Positions 26,301 to 35,572 are shown, counted from the stretch's first letter. The stretch is DNA of 64,000 bases from Aquipluma nitroreducens (GCF_009689585.1 NZ_AP018694.1:2867001-2931000), one strand, 5' to 3'. Made by a program: numbers and translations. The notes: generated by a model from the sequence alone, not told the origin.

Positions 26301-27159
26301 CTACCTGTATCCAACCAGCGACGGGTTCAACAACTGGTCGGGCAACTATTTTAAGGTTTTTTCTTCGGACAATCTGGTTGACTGGAAAGACGAAGGAATC
26401 ATTATTGACCTGAAAAAAGATGTGAGCTGGGCCAACCGAAATGCGTGGGCGCCTTGTATTGTTGAAAAGAAAATCAACGGTGAATATAAATATTTCTACT
26501 ATTTCACTGCGGCTCAGAAAATTGGAGTGGCAGTGGCCGATAACCCAACCGGACCTTTCGTTGACAGCGGCAAAGCACTGATCGATTTCAAACCAAAAGG
26601 AATTACTGGAGGTCAGGAAATTGATCCTGATGTGTTTACTAACCCGAAAACCGGGAAAAGCTATTTGTACTGGGGAAATGGATACATGGCTGCTGCTGAG
26701 CTGAATGACGACATGATCTCGATCAATTTGAAAACCATGAAACTGATGAATGTTGATGATACTTTTCGCGAGGGAAGCTATGTGATTTACCGGAACGGAA
26801 CCTATTATTTCATGTGGTCGGAAGACGATACGCGCAGTCCAAACTACAAAGTTCGTTATGCAACATCTGATTCGCCGCTTGGGAAACTGACTATTCCGGA
26901 GAAAAATGTGGTGATTACGCAAAATCCGGATCAGGAAATTTATGCTACCGGCCACAATTCAGTGCTTCAGATTCCAGGGAAAGACGAATGGTACCTGGTT
27001 TATCACCGGTTTACCCGCCCCAAAGGAATTAAAATGGGAAGCCCTGCCGGATTCAATCGCGAAGTTTGCATCGACAAAATGGAATTCAATGCTGACGGAT
27101 CAATCAAACAAGTTATTCCAACCCTTAAAGGAATTGAACCACTTTCAAATTCAAAATAA
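23395..27159 (+). CDS. Trimodular arabinofuranosidase: GH43-like, GH51 and GH43 domains
   Basis: 1254 residues with a signal peptide (about 1-21). Residues ~25-220 resemble a five-bladed GH43-type propeller (YFAWSADQKNWTSIG) without obvious full catalytic triad. Residues ~235-865 are a GH51 alpha-L-arabinofuranosidase with carbohydrate-binding beta-sandwich, PGGC, the acid/base Glu596 in GIGNED and the nucleophile Glu683 in YLGEYASWG. Residues ~950-1254 are a GH43 domain with base Asp957 (YADPEI), Asp1077/Asp1079 (DPDVF) and acid Glu1126 (REGSYV). Such multidomain enzymes release L-arabinofuranose from arabinan, arabinoxylan or arabinogalactan side chains. The GH127 gene starts 12 bp downstream, so the two are cotranscribed. 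Having two catalytic arabinofuranosidase domains and a propeller on one chain is uncommon. Confidence 0.88.
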   Translation: MKRTFLFLCLMVLLVGKATFGAVTPISNQPDSVYLFSYSTEKSAGHSGLYFAWSADQKNWTSIGPEMRFLFSDYGRWGVEKRMITPFLFQSSNGMWHCVWSLNEHTGTFAHAESKDLIYWYPQTYPVVMTGNNCLRPEVSFKNKQYQISWISNKSGREKAFYVTTTDFKNYTSATEMPLNNRLNSRKEVNISGTKETGAIHKVAWELVENLLNKQKLNVYRDQLGSENAKTDSVRFASLKSVDATITIDNSKSKKISDLLIGVFFEDINYAADGGLYAELLQNRDFEFALSDKEGKDKNWNSTKAWHLIGDGATFTIDSVSPIHPNNSHFAVLKIEKAGAGLVNEGWDGIAVKAGDKYNFSVFARNPDMKSKKLHIRLTGKNGEIYGQTIVQTKASGWNKLEAVLTATISVSDAHLEIIPQTSGTIDLDMISLFPQKTFKNHKNGLRADLAQTIADIHPRFIRFPGGCVAHGDGLGNIYRWKNTVGPLESRKPQKNLWGYHQSAGLGYYEYFQFCDDIGAEPLPVIAAGVPCQNSATGGAGQQGGIPMCDMDNYVQDVLDLIEWANGDVKTKWGKLRAEAGHPKPFNLKYVGIGNEDLINDIFEERFTMIYKAVKEKHPEITVIGTVGPSFEGTDYVEGWKIATKLQVPMVDEHYYQSPGWFINNQDYYDKYDRSKSKVYLGEYASWGSTIYNALAEALYLTSLERNGDVVSMTSYAPLLAKEGHTQWNPDLIYFNNSEVEPTVNYSVQQLYGQNSGDTYLASDVKLSDKNESIGKRVAVSVVRDSKSNDLIVKLVNMLPVAVKANVILNEVDEIRSTATRTVLTGLPADKNARPVTDQISVSGEFPYSMPAYSFTVIRINHEKRPAEPKSDLLKKQNVYFQTEAKKIYLPVKRGANLSRFNPEFKAAEGVSISPSGVQNFAKGPVNYTFKSGEGKEIYQVTASEDHNPVLEGFYADPEILYSEKTGKYYLYPTSDGFNNWSGNYFKVFSSDNLVDWKDEGIIIDLKKDVSWANRNAWAPCIVEKKINGEYKYFYYFTAAQKIGVAVADNPTGPFVDSGKALIDFKPKGITGGQEIDPDVFTNPKTGKSYLYWGNGYMAAAELNDDMISINLKTMKLMNVDDTFREGSYVIYRNGTYYFMWSEDDTRSPNYKVRYATSDSPLGKLTIPEKNVVITQNPDQEIYATGHNSVLQIPGKDEWYLVYHRFTRPKGIKMGSPAGFNREVCIDKMEFNADGSIKQVIPTLKGIEPLSNSK

Positions 27160-27171
27160 AACGAACCAACC

Positions 27172-29127
27172 ATGAAATTACAAAACCTATTCATTATTGC
27201 TATTTTCATTTCGCTGGCAGCCTGTAAAAGCCAGCCCGAAAAAGTGGATTACAAAATCACCGGAGTTCCGTTTAACGAGGTAAAAATAAACGACAACTTC
27301 TGGTTACCAAAGATTGAAACCAACCGCACAGTGACTATTCCTGCATCGTTTGCCAAATGTGAGGAAACTGGCCGTGTGGAGAACTTTGTAAAAGCGGCTA
27401 AAAAAGAAGGAGCGTTTGGAACCACCTTCCCGTTTGACGACACCGATATCTACAAAATTATTGAGGGTGCATCGTACTCTATGAGTGTTCATCCCGACCC
27501 GAAACTCGATCATTACGTGGATAGTCTGATCACGATTGTCGCCGCGGCTCAGGAACCCGACGGTTATTTATATACAGCGCGAACCATCGATCCACAGCAT
27601 CCACACAAATGGTCGGGCAGCGAACGCTGGGTTCAGGAATCGGTGCTTAGTCACGAATTGTACAACTCCGGACATTTGTTCGAAGCGGCTTCAGCACATT
27701 ATCAGGCAACCGGCAAACGTAATTTTCTCAACATTGCCTTGAAAAATGCCGATTTGCTCGATCAGGTTTTTGGTCCCGGGAAACGCAACGACGCTCCAGG
27801 CCACGAAATCGTGGAGATGGGTCTGGTTAAACTCTATCGCATTACCGGAGAAAAAAAATACCTGAATCTGGCTAAATTTTTCATCGACAGCCGTGGAAAA
27901 GAAAATGATCCGAAAAAAGCTTATTCACAGGATCACAAACCGCTTATTCAGCAGGATGAAGCCGTTGGACATGCTGTTCGTGCCGGATATTTGTATTCCG
28001 GAGTGGCTGATGTAGCCGCACTAACCGGCGATTCGGCATATTTGGCCGCCATCGATAAAATCTGGGATAATGCCGTTTCCAAAAAGCTGTATATCACCGG
28101 GGGAATTGGAGCCCGTCATGAGGGAGAAGCGTTTGGCGACAATTACGAATTACCCAACCTGACAGCTTACAACGAAACATGTGCTGCAATTGCCAATGTT
28201 TACTGGAATTACCGTATGTTTTTGCTCCACGGCGATGCCAAATACATCGATGTACTCGAACGCAGTTTGTACAATGGGGTAATTTCAGGAGTAGGTTTGG
28301 ATGGCAAAACGTTCTTCTATCCAAATCCATTGGAATGCGATATGCATTATCATTTCAATAGCGGCGAAGCGCTTGATCGTCAGCCCTGGTTCGATTGCTC
28401 GTGTTGCCCAACCAACATGTGCCGGTTTATCGCTTCTGTTCCCGGATACATTTATGCTCAGAGCAATAACGCATTGTATGTAAACCTGTTTGCCCAAAGT
28501 TCATCAACCGTCCAACTGAATAAGAAATTACCTGTCGCCATTTCTCAGGAAACGAAATATCCATGGGATGGACAGGTTAAAATCTCTGTTTCTCCTGAAA
28601 AGGCAAGCCAGTTTACACTGTGCCTGCGTATTCCGGGCTGGGCCGAAAATCAGGTTGTTCCAAGCGATTTGTATTCGTTTGTTTCACCTGAAACAGGCTT
28701 GGTTTCGGTAACGGTAAACGGAGAACCTGTTCAGTATAAAACTGAAAAAGGATATGCTGTGATTGACCGTGAATGGAAACAGGGGGATGTGGTTAGCTAC
28801 AACATTCCAATGAGCATTCGCCGTGTGGAAGCCAATGCGCAGGTAGCTGATGATGCTGGCAAAGTGGCTATTGAACGTGGTCCTATCGTATATTGTCTGG
28901 AAGGTGCTGATAATGGAGCAGATTTAATGACACTTTCCCTGCCAGATTCGTCAAAACTTACTGAATCATACAATTCCGGAGAATTAAGTGGTGTAGTAAC
29001 CATTTCAGGAGATGCAGAAATTGCAAAAGGTAAAAAAACGGAGGTTCGAAAATTTACTGCAATCCCTTATTTCGTATGGAACAACCGGGGTGCCGATGAA
29101 ATGAAAGTCTGGATTCCGAGAAAATAA
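27172..29127 (+). CDS. GH127 beta-L-arabinofuranosidase (lipoprotein)
   Basis: 651 residues. A lipoprotein signal ends in SLAACKSQ. The DUF1680/GH127 body has an (alpha/alpha)6 barrel (ITGGIGARHEGEAFG, YNETCAAIANVYWNYRM) and a C-terminal beta region. The Zn-binding/nucleophile cluster DCSCCPTNMC is present, with Cys411 and Cys412 matching the cysteine pair that binds zinc and attacks the substrate in characterised GH127 enzymes (HypBA1). These remove beta-1,2-linked L-arabinofuranose from hydroxyproline-linked plant oligosaccharides. It follows the GH51/GH43 gene by 12 bp, suggesting joint removal of alpha- and beta-L-Araf. Confidence 0.9.
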   Translation: MKLQNLFIIAIFISLAACKSQPEKVDYKITGVPFNEVKINDNFWLPKIETNRTVTIPASFAKCEETGRVENFVKAAKKEGAFGTTFPFDDTDIYKIIEGASYSMSVHPDPKLDHYVDSLITIVAAAQEPDGYLYTARTIDPQHPHKWSGSERWVQESVLSHELYNSGHLFEAASAHYQATGKRNFLNIALKNADLLDQVFGPGKRNDAPGHEIVEMGLVKLYRITGEKKYLNLAKFFIDSRGKENDPKKAYSQDHKPLIQQDEAVGHAVRAGYLYSGVADVAALTGDSAYLAAIDKIWDNAVSKKLYITGGIGARHEGEAFGDNYELPNLTAYNETCAAIANVYWNYRMFLLHGDAKYIDVLERSLYNGVISGVGLDGKTFFYPNPLECDMHYHFNSGEALDRQPWFDCSCCPTNMCRFIASVPGYIYAQSNNALYVNLFAQSSSTVQLNKKLPVAISQETKYPWDGQVKISVSPEKASQFTLCLRIPGWAENQVVPSDLYSFVSPETGLVSVTVNGEPVQYKTEKGYAVIDREWKQGDVVSYNIPMSIRRVEANAQVADDAGKVAIERGPIVYCLEGADNGADLMTLSLPDSSKLTESYNSGELSGVVTISGDAEIAKGKKTEVRKFTAIPYFVWNNRGADEMKVWIPRK

Positions 29128-29206
29128 AATTCGGCACTTCTATTTTGACTGGCTTTATTGGTCTGAAGCCTAGGTTTAGATATAATGTTGTCAAATTTTT
29201 GTTTAC

Positions 29207-29237
29207 CCCTTTATCAATTTTGATAAAGGGTTTTTTT
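29207..29237 (+). terminator. Rho-independent terminator after GH127
   Basis: CCCTTTATCAA (29207-29217) pairs with TTGATAAAGGG (29220-29230), followed by seven T residues. Confidence 0.85.
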
Positions 29238-29305
29238 AGTTGTTTCGGCTTAAACTTTTATTTTTATGTCATCAATCCGTTGAAGTAAACCTAACCTAAC
29301 TTATT

Positions 29306-31285
29306 ATGAAGACAATTTTCTCTATTCTCCTGATACTTTCGCTCTTAACAACTTTTGCTCAACAAAAAAAGCTTATCTGGAATATTGCTCCCGACAAAAG
29401 TATTGTCTGGCAGGTACAAAAAGGTCAGATGCATACTGACCAAATTGAGATGAGTGGTCAGCAAATCTCGTCGATTGTAACCTATGGCGTAACCGAAAAA
29501 GGTCTGTTAATAATCACGAAGAAGCTGGTATTCCCAATGTTGCGCACCATCCCGAATAATACACATGCCAGCCTGACCCGTGAATTCAACGAAGCTCAGC
29601 AACCAGCAATAATTGTTAATGGCGACAGCGTCAAAGAATTCCCTTTTGAATTTCAGCATAAAGGTGTTTTGACAATTCGGAGCAAAACAAATACTCCAAT
29701 AGAAATCATCCGGAAAATATTTTCTTCGGTGAATAAAGCGGCATACATCGAATTGTTTGAATTGAATAATACTTCTGATAAACCATGCCATATTGAACTC
29801 GGTTTTGTGCCTGTGGAAATTAAAACTGATGCGCAGAATGGGGTTTACGGAGAATATACCATTCAGGCAAGCATTACAAAGAACGGAAAGTTTATGATGG
29901 AACCATCGGGCAAACTTTCGTTTGCAGTGGTTTATACCGGACGAAAACCCGGAGAAGAAAGGTACCAGTATTCGTCGGGATACGAGCTTTTGAAACGTGA
30001 AAAGTTTGTGCGGGAAGTATTTGGTAATTTAGTTCTGGAAACGCCTAATGATACGATCAACGAGGAATTTGCCTTCGCAAAAATCAGAGCCACCGAAAGC
30101 ATTTACGATACCAAAGGCGGGTTGATGCATGGACCCGGTGGTGGTGCTTATTACGCGGCCATTTGGGCAAACGACCAGGCAGAATATGTGAACCCTTTTT
30201 TCCCATATTTAGGGAATCTGGAGGGAAACGAGTCGGCGATCAACAGTTACCGGCATTTTGCACGATTTATGAATCCAGAGTACAAACCCATTCCAAGTTC
30301 TATCGTTGCTGAAGGAGTTGACTTTTGGAATGGGGCTGGTGATCGTGGCGATCAGGCCATGATTGCTTATGGCGCTTCCCGTTTTTCGCTTACCTACGGA
30401 AATGAGGAAGTAGCCCGCGAATTATGGCCGTTGGTTCGGTGGTGTCTTGAATATCTCGAGCGGAAGAAAGATGCAAATGGAATTATTGGTTCTGATTCCG
30501 ACGAACTGGAAGGTCGTTTCCCTGCCGGAAAATTCAACTTGTCGACCAATTCGCTGGCTTATGGAGCTTTGCTGAGTTCGGCAAATCTGGCAATAGAACT
30601 TGGGAAACCCGATACAGCTAAAATTTATCTTGAACGGGCTTTCAAGCTGAAACAAGCGATTGAAAACTATTTCGGGGCAAACGTTCAGGGATTTGATACT
30701 TACCGGTATTTTGATGGGAACGATAAATTGAGGGCGTGGATTTGCATTCCACTTACCATGGGAATCTTTGACCGAAAGGATGAAACAATCAAAGCATTGT
30801 TTTCTCCGTTGCTGTGGACCGAAAATGGGATACTGACCGAGTCGGGAAGCAAGACATTCTGGGATCGTTCTACTTTGTATGCTTTCCGTGGAATGTTTGT
30901 TGGCGGTGCAACCGATAAAGCAATGCCTTATTTCAATTACTATTCATCGCACCGGCTGTTGGGCGACCATGTTCCATATCCGGTCGAGGCCTGGCCCGAA
31001 GGGAATCAGCGCCATCTTTCAGCCGAAAGTGGTTTGTATTGCCGTACCATTACTGAGGGATTGTTCGGTTTTACTCCAACTGGCTTTAATAAGTTTAAAA
31101 TCACGCCATGGTTACCCAAGGGTTGGGACTATATGAACCTGAGAAATATTCATGCTTTTGGGAAATGCTTCGATCTGGAAGTAAAGCGAAAAGGAAATTC
31201 AGAACTCATCATGGTGAAAGTTGACGGGAATGAAATCCTTCAGAAAATATGGGATAAGAAAGGAGAATTAGAGATTATTCTATGA
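29306..31285 (+). CDS. Exported six-hairpin (alpha/alpha)6 glycosidase, family not assigned
   Basis: 659 residues with a signal peptide (about 1-18). The first ~220 residues form a beta-sandwich. From about residue 250 an (alpha/alpha)6 barrel follows, with GGLMHGPGGGAYYAAIWAND, DRGDQAMIAYGA, SDSDELEGRFPAGKFNLSTNS and AWPEGNQRHLSAES. It resembles the six-hairpin glycosidase-like superfamily (GH15/GH63/GH78-type barrels), but I could not place it in a named GH family. Candidate catalytic acids are the Asp in WANDQ, the Asp in GDRGDQ and the Glu in PEGNQ; these are guesses from position. It lies between GH127 and GH27 in the locus, so it probably acts on an arabinose/galactose-type glycan. Confidence 0.7.
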   Translation: MKTIFSILLILSLLTTFAQQKKLIWNIAPDKSIVWQVQKGQMHTDQIEMSGQQISSIVTYGVTEKGLLIITKKLVFPMLRTIPNNTHASLTREFNEAQQPAIIVNGDSVKEFPFEFQHKGVLTIRSKTNTPIEIIRKIFSSVNKAAYIELFELNNTSDKPCHIELGFVPVEIKTDAQNGVYGEYTIQASITKNGKFMMEPSGKLSFAVVYTGRKPGEERYQYSSGYELLKREKFVREVFGNLVLETPNDTINEEFAFAKIRATESIYDTKGGLMHGPGGGAYYAAIWANDQAEYVNPFFPYLGNLEGNESAINSYRHFARFMNPEYKPIPSSIVAEGVDFWNGAGDRGDQAMIAYGASRFSLTYGNEEVARELWPLVRWCLEYLERKKDANGIIGSDSDELEGRFPAGKFNLSTNSLAYGALLSSANLAIELGKPDTAKIYLERAFKLKQAIENYFGANVQGFDTYRYFDGNDKLRAWICIPLTMGIFDRKDETIKALFSPLLWTENGILTESGSKTFWDRSTLYAFRGMFVGGATDKAMPYFNYYSSHRLLGDHVPYPVEAWPEGNQRHLSAESGLYCRTITEGLFGFTPTGFNKFKITPWLPKGWDYMNLRNIHAFGKCFDLEVKRKGNSELIMVKVDGNEILQKIWDKKGELEIIL

Positions 31286-31467
31286 TATTAAATTACGTCT
31301 CGAAAACCGAACCCAAAATGAGTGGATCTGTCGGTAAAATCGATCAGTTCTTCGATTAAATTTTTTTGTGCTTTACAGTTATTCTAACTTTCTGCTGATA
31401 ATCAAACACTTTCTAGTGATTGTCAAAAGTTAAATTATTGCCTAATACAAACTGTAAATCAAGACCA

Positions 31468-33564
31468 ATGAAAAATTTATTTATCCTTTGCTGCATTTTT
31501 CTGACATGTAGTTATACAAAGGCTCAGGAAAAATCAATCTGGCTCAGCGATCTGAATTTATCCCATTTCGATCAGGATATGGGACAGGCTTCCAAAAACA
31601 AAACGATGATGGGTTCTCCTTTAGTTGTGTCGGGGGTAACTTTCGAAAATGGTGTTGGCGTTTTTGCTCCGTCCAAAGGACTAATTGAATTGAACGGTGC
31701 TGGAATTCGTTTCCAGGCTGAAGTTGGCCCGGGCGAGATGAGGCGTCCGGGTGGTGGTTCAGGTGCTTCCGCTCCCGATAGCAATGCAAAAAAGCCTGGA
31801 CAAAGCGCTACAACCGGCAGTACTCCTCAGACCTCCGAACTACGAAAACGTCCCGATATTCAATTTTTTGTTCTTGGCGACAAAAAAATATTGTGGAGTA
31901 GCGGATCCATGAAAGATGGAGATAAAGCCAAGCCGGTTGATGTTGATCTGAAGGGAATTAGCAAGTTGGCGCTGGTGGTGGTAACTGTCAATGGCGGCGG
32001 TGGTATGTTTGGCGGTATGGGCGTGTGGGGAAATGCCAAAATCAGCTACAATGGCGATGTGTCTCCGCAAACTCTTGCACTGACGTTCAATCCAGTATCA
32101 GAAATGCGTATTTTAACGCCTTCCGAAAGTTCCGTGCCGAAGATTAACTACCCCAAAGTTGTAGGAGCGACTCCGGGAAAGCCTTTCGTTTTTTCAATTC
32201 CTGTGACCGGCGAAAAACCACTGATTGTTACTATTGATAATTTGCCTTCTGGATTAAAGTTGGATTCCAGTTCCGGAATCATTTCAGGAACTTCGCCTTT
32301 GCAAAAGGGCACTTATTCATTAAACATTACTGTAAAAAATAGAATAGGGGAAGCCAGGGGAATGATCGATCTGAAAGTTGGTGATTTGCTCGCACTCACA
32401 CCTCCAATGGGATGGAATAGCTGGAATGCCGGAGGAATGTCAGTCGATCAGGATAAAGTAAAAGCGGCTGCTGATGTGATTGCTGAGAAATTGCGTGGTC
32501 ATGGCTGGGCATTTATCAACATTGACGATGGATGGCAGGCCGACAAACGCACCGACAACGGAGAACTGCTTACCAATGCCAAATTCTCCGACATAAAAGG
32601 AATGAGCGATTACATTCATGCAAAAGGGATGCGGTTTGGGATTTACTCGTCGCCCGGGCCACAAACTTGCGGGCGTGCTTTGGGAAGTTATCAACACGAA
32701 GAACAGGATGCCAAAACCTGGGCTCAATGGGGTGTCGATTACCTGAAATACGACTGGTGCTCGTACCGATCTGTTGCCAAAGATGATTCGGAAGAAGAAC
32801 TGAAAAAGCCATATTTCATCATGCGCGACGCTTTGTCCAAAACCAACCGGGATATTGTTTACAGTTTGTGTCAATACGGTATGGGCAACGTGTGGAACTG
32901 GGGTGCCGAAGTAAACGGGAACTTGTGGCGAACCACCGGAGATATTAACGATAGCTGGAAAAGTGTGCTGAATACTGGCTTTAAGCAGACGAATAATTAT
33001 CAGAAAGCCGGGCCGGGTCATTGGAACGACCCAGATATGCTGGTTATTGGTCGGGTTGGCTGGAGCAAAGATACCAAACCGACCAAACTAACTCCTGATG
33101 AGCAGTATTCGCACATAAGCCTTTGGTCGTTACTCTCATCACCTTTACTTATTGGCTGTGAAATGGATAAACTTGATAATTTCACTTTGGGATTGATTAC
33201 CAACGATGAAGTGATAGGCGTTAACCAGGATGCTTTAGGAAAGCAGGCACGGTTAATTCAAAAAGGTGACGATTACCAGGTTTGGGCCAAAGATCTTGCC
33301 GATGGCTCGAAAGCAGTTGGGCTTTTTTACACAGGAGTGAACGAAACGGGAGCGAAAGATCCGGTTAAAATGATCAATTGGGGAGATGAAAAACCTGAAG
33401 AAACCAAACTCATCAGTATTGACTTTAAGTCTCTAGGTTTATCCGGAAAACAAAAAGCACGAGATCTTTGGTCTCAACAAAATCTGGGTACTTACAATGA
33501 TTATTTTGAGTCAGACGTCAATTACCATGGTGTTGTTTTGGTCAAACTTTCAGCTTTAGAATAG
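31468..33564 (+). CDS. GH27 alpha-galactosidase with NPCBM-like N-terminal domain
   Basis: 698 residues from ATG 31468 (a TTG 16 codons upstream is less likely). After the signal peptide, an NPCBM-type domain (VSGVTFENGVGVFAPSKG) is interrupted by a ~45-residue low-complexity insert of Gly, Pro, Ser and Thr. A putative-Ig (He_PIG) domain follows (LPSGLKLDSSSGIISGTS). The GH27 barrel starts near residue 310 with LTPPMGWNSWN, has NIDDGW, the nucleophile Asp429 in YLKYDWCSY and acid/base Asp492 in TTGDIND. Enzymes of this type release terminal alpha-D-galactose, or beta-L-arabinopyranose in some members. The gene is inside the PUL, followed by GH35. Confidence 0.92.
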   Translation: MKNLFILCCIFLTCSYTKAQEKSIWLSDLNLSHFDQDMGQASKNKTMMGSPLVVSGVTFENGVGVFAPSKGLIELNGAGIRFQAEVGPGEMRRPGGGSGASAPDSNAKKPGQSATTGSTPQTSELRKRPDIQFFVLGDKKILWSSGSMKDGDKAKPVDVDLKGISKLALVVVTVNGGGGMFGGMGVWGNAKISYNGDVSPQTLALTFNPVSEMRILTPSESSVPKINYPKVVGATPGKPFVFSIPVTGEKPLIVTIDNLPSGLKLDSSSGIISGTSPLQKGTYSLNITVKNRIGEARGMIDLKVGDLLALTPPMGWNSWNAGGMSVDQDKVKAAADVIAEKLRGHGWAFINIDDGWQADKRTDNGELLTNAKFSDIKGMSDYIHAKGMRFGIYSSPGPQTCGRALGSYQHEEQDAKTWAQWGVDYLKYDWCSYRSVAKDDSEEELKKPYFIMRDALSKTNRDIVYSLCQYGMGNVWNWGAEVNGNLWRTTGDINDSWKSVLNTGFKQTNNYQKAGPGHWNDPDMLVIGRVGWSKDTKPTKLTPDEQYSHISLWSLLSSPLLIGCEMDKLDNFTLGLITNDEVIGVNQDALGKQARLIQKGDDYQVWAKDLADGSKAVGLFYTGVNETGAKDPVKMINWGDEKPEETKLISIDFKSLGLSGKQKARDLWSQQNLGTYNDYFESDVNYHGVVLVKLSALE

Positions 33565-33601
33565 GATATATCAGTTGATATTGGTGAGTAGAATGTTGCA
33601 G

Positions 33602-33640
33602 AATCCTCCTGGGCTTAAATACTCAGGGGGATTTGTTTTT
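33602..33640 (+). terminator. Rho-independent terminator after GH27
   Basis: AATCCTCCTG (33602-33611) pairs with CAGGGGGATT (33624-33633, one T-G wobble), followed by TGTTTTT. Confidence 0.7.
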
Positions 33641-33704
33641 GGCCGATGTACTCAAGAATTTCCGTTAAATTTCTACTTTTACCACCACTAAATCAAAATA
33701 AACC

Positions 33705-35519
33705 ATGAATAAATTTATTCTTTCCATTTTTCTTTCGATAACACTTAGCGTTAGCTTGTTTAGTCAGGCAAAGATACATTCGTTTAAACTCGAAAAATCC
33801 GAATTTCTGCTCGATGGGAAGCCGTTCCAGATTATTTCAGGTGAGATGCACCCTGCTAGAATTCCTGTTGAATACTGGCGGCAACGCATCCAAATGGCCA
33901 AAGCGATGGGTTGTAACACCATTGCGGCCTATGTCTTCTGGAATTATCATGAATCGGAACCGGGAGTATTCGATTTCCAGACAGGAAACCACAACATCGC
34001 CCAATTCATTAAAATAGTTCAGGAAGAAGGTCTGTTCCTGATTTTACGCCCCGGTCCGTACGTTTGTGCCGAATGGGATTTTGGGGGATTGCCATCGTAC
34101 CTGCTCAGCATTCCTGATATTAAAGTGCGTTGCATGGATCCGCGATATACCGAAGCTGCTGATCGTTACATCAAAACACTGGCTCTTCAGGTAAAAGATT
34201 TGCAGGTTACCAAAGGTGGGCCGATTTTAATGGTTCAGGCGGAAAATGAATACGGAAGTTACGGGAACGACCGCACCTACATGAAATGGGTTCAGGATGT
34301 GTGGAAGAAAAACGGGATAGAAGTTCCGTTTTATACTGCCGACGGTGCCACTCCTTATATGCTCGAAGCAGGATCTTTACCTGATGCAGCGATCGGACTT
34401 GATCCGGGAGCAAACGCTGAAAACTTTGCCGAAGCAACCAAAGTAAACCCGAATGTTCCATCGTTTTGCAGCGAATTGTACCCGGGATGGCTTACCCACT
34501 GGGGCGAAAAATGGCAACGGCCTGATACTACCGACTTGCTGAAAGATGTAAAATGGCTGATGGACAACAAAAAATCATTCAATTTTTATGTGATTCATGG
34601 TGGAACCAACTTTGGCTATTGGGCTGGCGCCAATGCTTTTAGTCCGACACAGTACCAGCCTGATGTGACCAGCTACGACTATGATGCGCCGATTAATGAA
34701 ATGGGACAGGCCACGCCAAAATATTTTGCACTGCGGAATTTGCTGGCCAAATATCTTCCCCCGAAACAAAAATTACCGGCCATCCCGGCTGCTATTCCGG
34801 TTATCGAAATTCCGGAAATCAAAATGACTGCCACTGCTTCTGTTTGGGATAATCTTCCGGTAGCGATTCAGTCGCCACAACCCAAGCCGATGGAAATGTT
34901 CGGGCAAAAGGGCGGTTTTATTCTTTACCGAACCAAGCTGATTGGTCACAAAAAGGGCAAACTCCGGATTACAGAATTACACGATTATGCTACCATTTTT
35001 GTTGATGGGAAATACATTGGCAAACTCGATCGCGCCCAAGCCGAAAACATCATCGAAATCCCCGAATCAGCTTCAGCCAATCCGCAACTCGATATTTTGG
35101 TTGAAGGTATGGGACGCATCAACTTTGCTGAATACATGATCGACCGTAAAGGAATTACCGACCGGGTTTCGCTCAATGGCATGACCCTGATGGACTGGCA
35201 GATTTTTACACTTCCTTTCGACGAAAAGGATGTGCAAAATCTGAAATTTGCTTCAGGCGAAAATACAAAACCCGGACTTTTCTTTAAAGGTGAATTTGAA
35301 CTGGCTGTTGTAGGCGATACCTATCTGGATGTAAGCCAATGGGAAAAAGGAGTAGTTTGGGTGAACGGGCATAACTTAGGCCGTTATTGGAACATTGGCC
35401 CACAGAAACAATTGTATTGTCCGGCACCCTGGTTGAAAAAAGGAAAGAATGAAATCGTGATTTTCGACATGCACCTGCTTGCCCCGAAACCGGTAAAAGG
35501 GGCGAAAAGCATGGAATAA
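33705..35519 (+). CDS. GH35 beta-galactosidase
   Basis: 604 residues with a signal peptide (about 1-21). The barrel contains GEMHPARIP, PGPYVCAEWDFGGLP, the acid/base Glu182 in QAENEYGSYG, the nucleophile Glu257 in CSELYPGW, and the GG-TNFGYWAGA motif near residue 300. The C-terminal region has beta-sandwich domains ending in VWVNGHNLGRYWNIGPQ. GH35 enzymes hydrolyse terminal beta-galactose from arabinogalactan, xyloglucan or galactan. Context favours galactose removal from plant glycans in the periplasm. Length is normal for bacterial members. Confidence 0.93.
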   Translation: MNKFILSIFLSITLSVSLFSQAKIHSFKLEKSEFLLDGKPFQIISGEMHPARIPVEYWRQRIQMAKAMGCNTIAAYVFWNYHESEPGVFDFQTGNHNIAQFIKIVQEEGLFLILRPGPYVCAEWDFGGLPSYLLSIPDIKVRCMDPRYTEAADRYIKTLALQVKDLQVTKGGPILMVQAENEYGSYGNDRTYMKWVQDVWKKNGIEVPFYTADGATPYMLEAGSLPDAAIGLDPGANAENFAEATKVNPNVPSFCSELYPGWLTHWGEKWQRPDTTDLLKDVKWLMDNKKSFNFYVIHGGTNFGYWAGANAFSPTQYQPDVTSYDYDAPINEMGQATPKYFALRNLLAKYLPPKQKLPAIPAAIPVIEIPEIKMTATASVWDNLPVAIQSPQPKPMEMFGQKGGFILYRTKLIGHKKGKLRITELHDYATIFVDGKYIGKLDRAQAENIIEIPESASANPQLDILVEGMGRINFAEYMIDRKGITDRVSLNGMTLMDWQIFTLPFDEKDVQNLKFASGENTKPGLFFKGEFELAVVGDTYLDVSQWEKGVVWVNGHNLGRYWNIGPQKQLYCPAPWLKKGKNEIVIFDMHLLAPKPVKGAKSME

Positions 35520-35530
35520 AGACTGTATTT

Positions 35531-35572
35531 AAACTGATCTGAAGAACTTCAAGTCATCAGATCAGTTTAATC
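35531..35572 (+). terminator. Hairpin terminator after GH35
   Basis: A perfect 12-bp stem (35531-35542 with 35557-35568), AAACTGATCTGA and its complement. The T tail is short, so termination may be partial. Confidence 0.55.
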
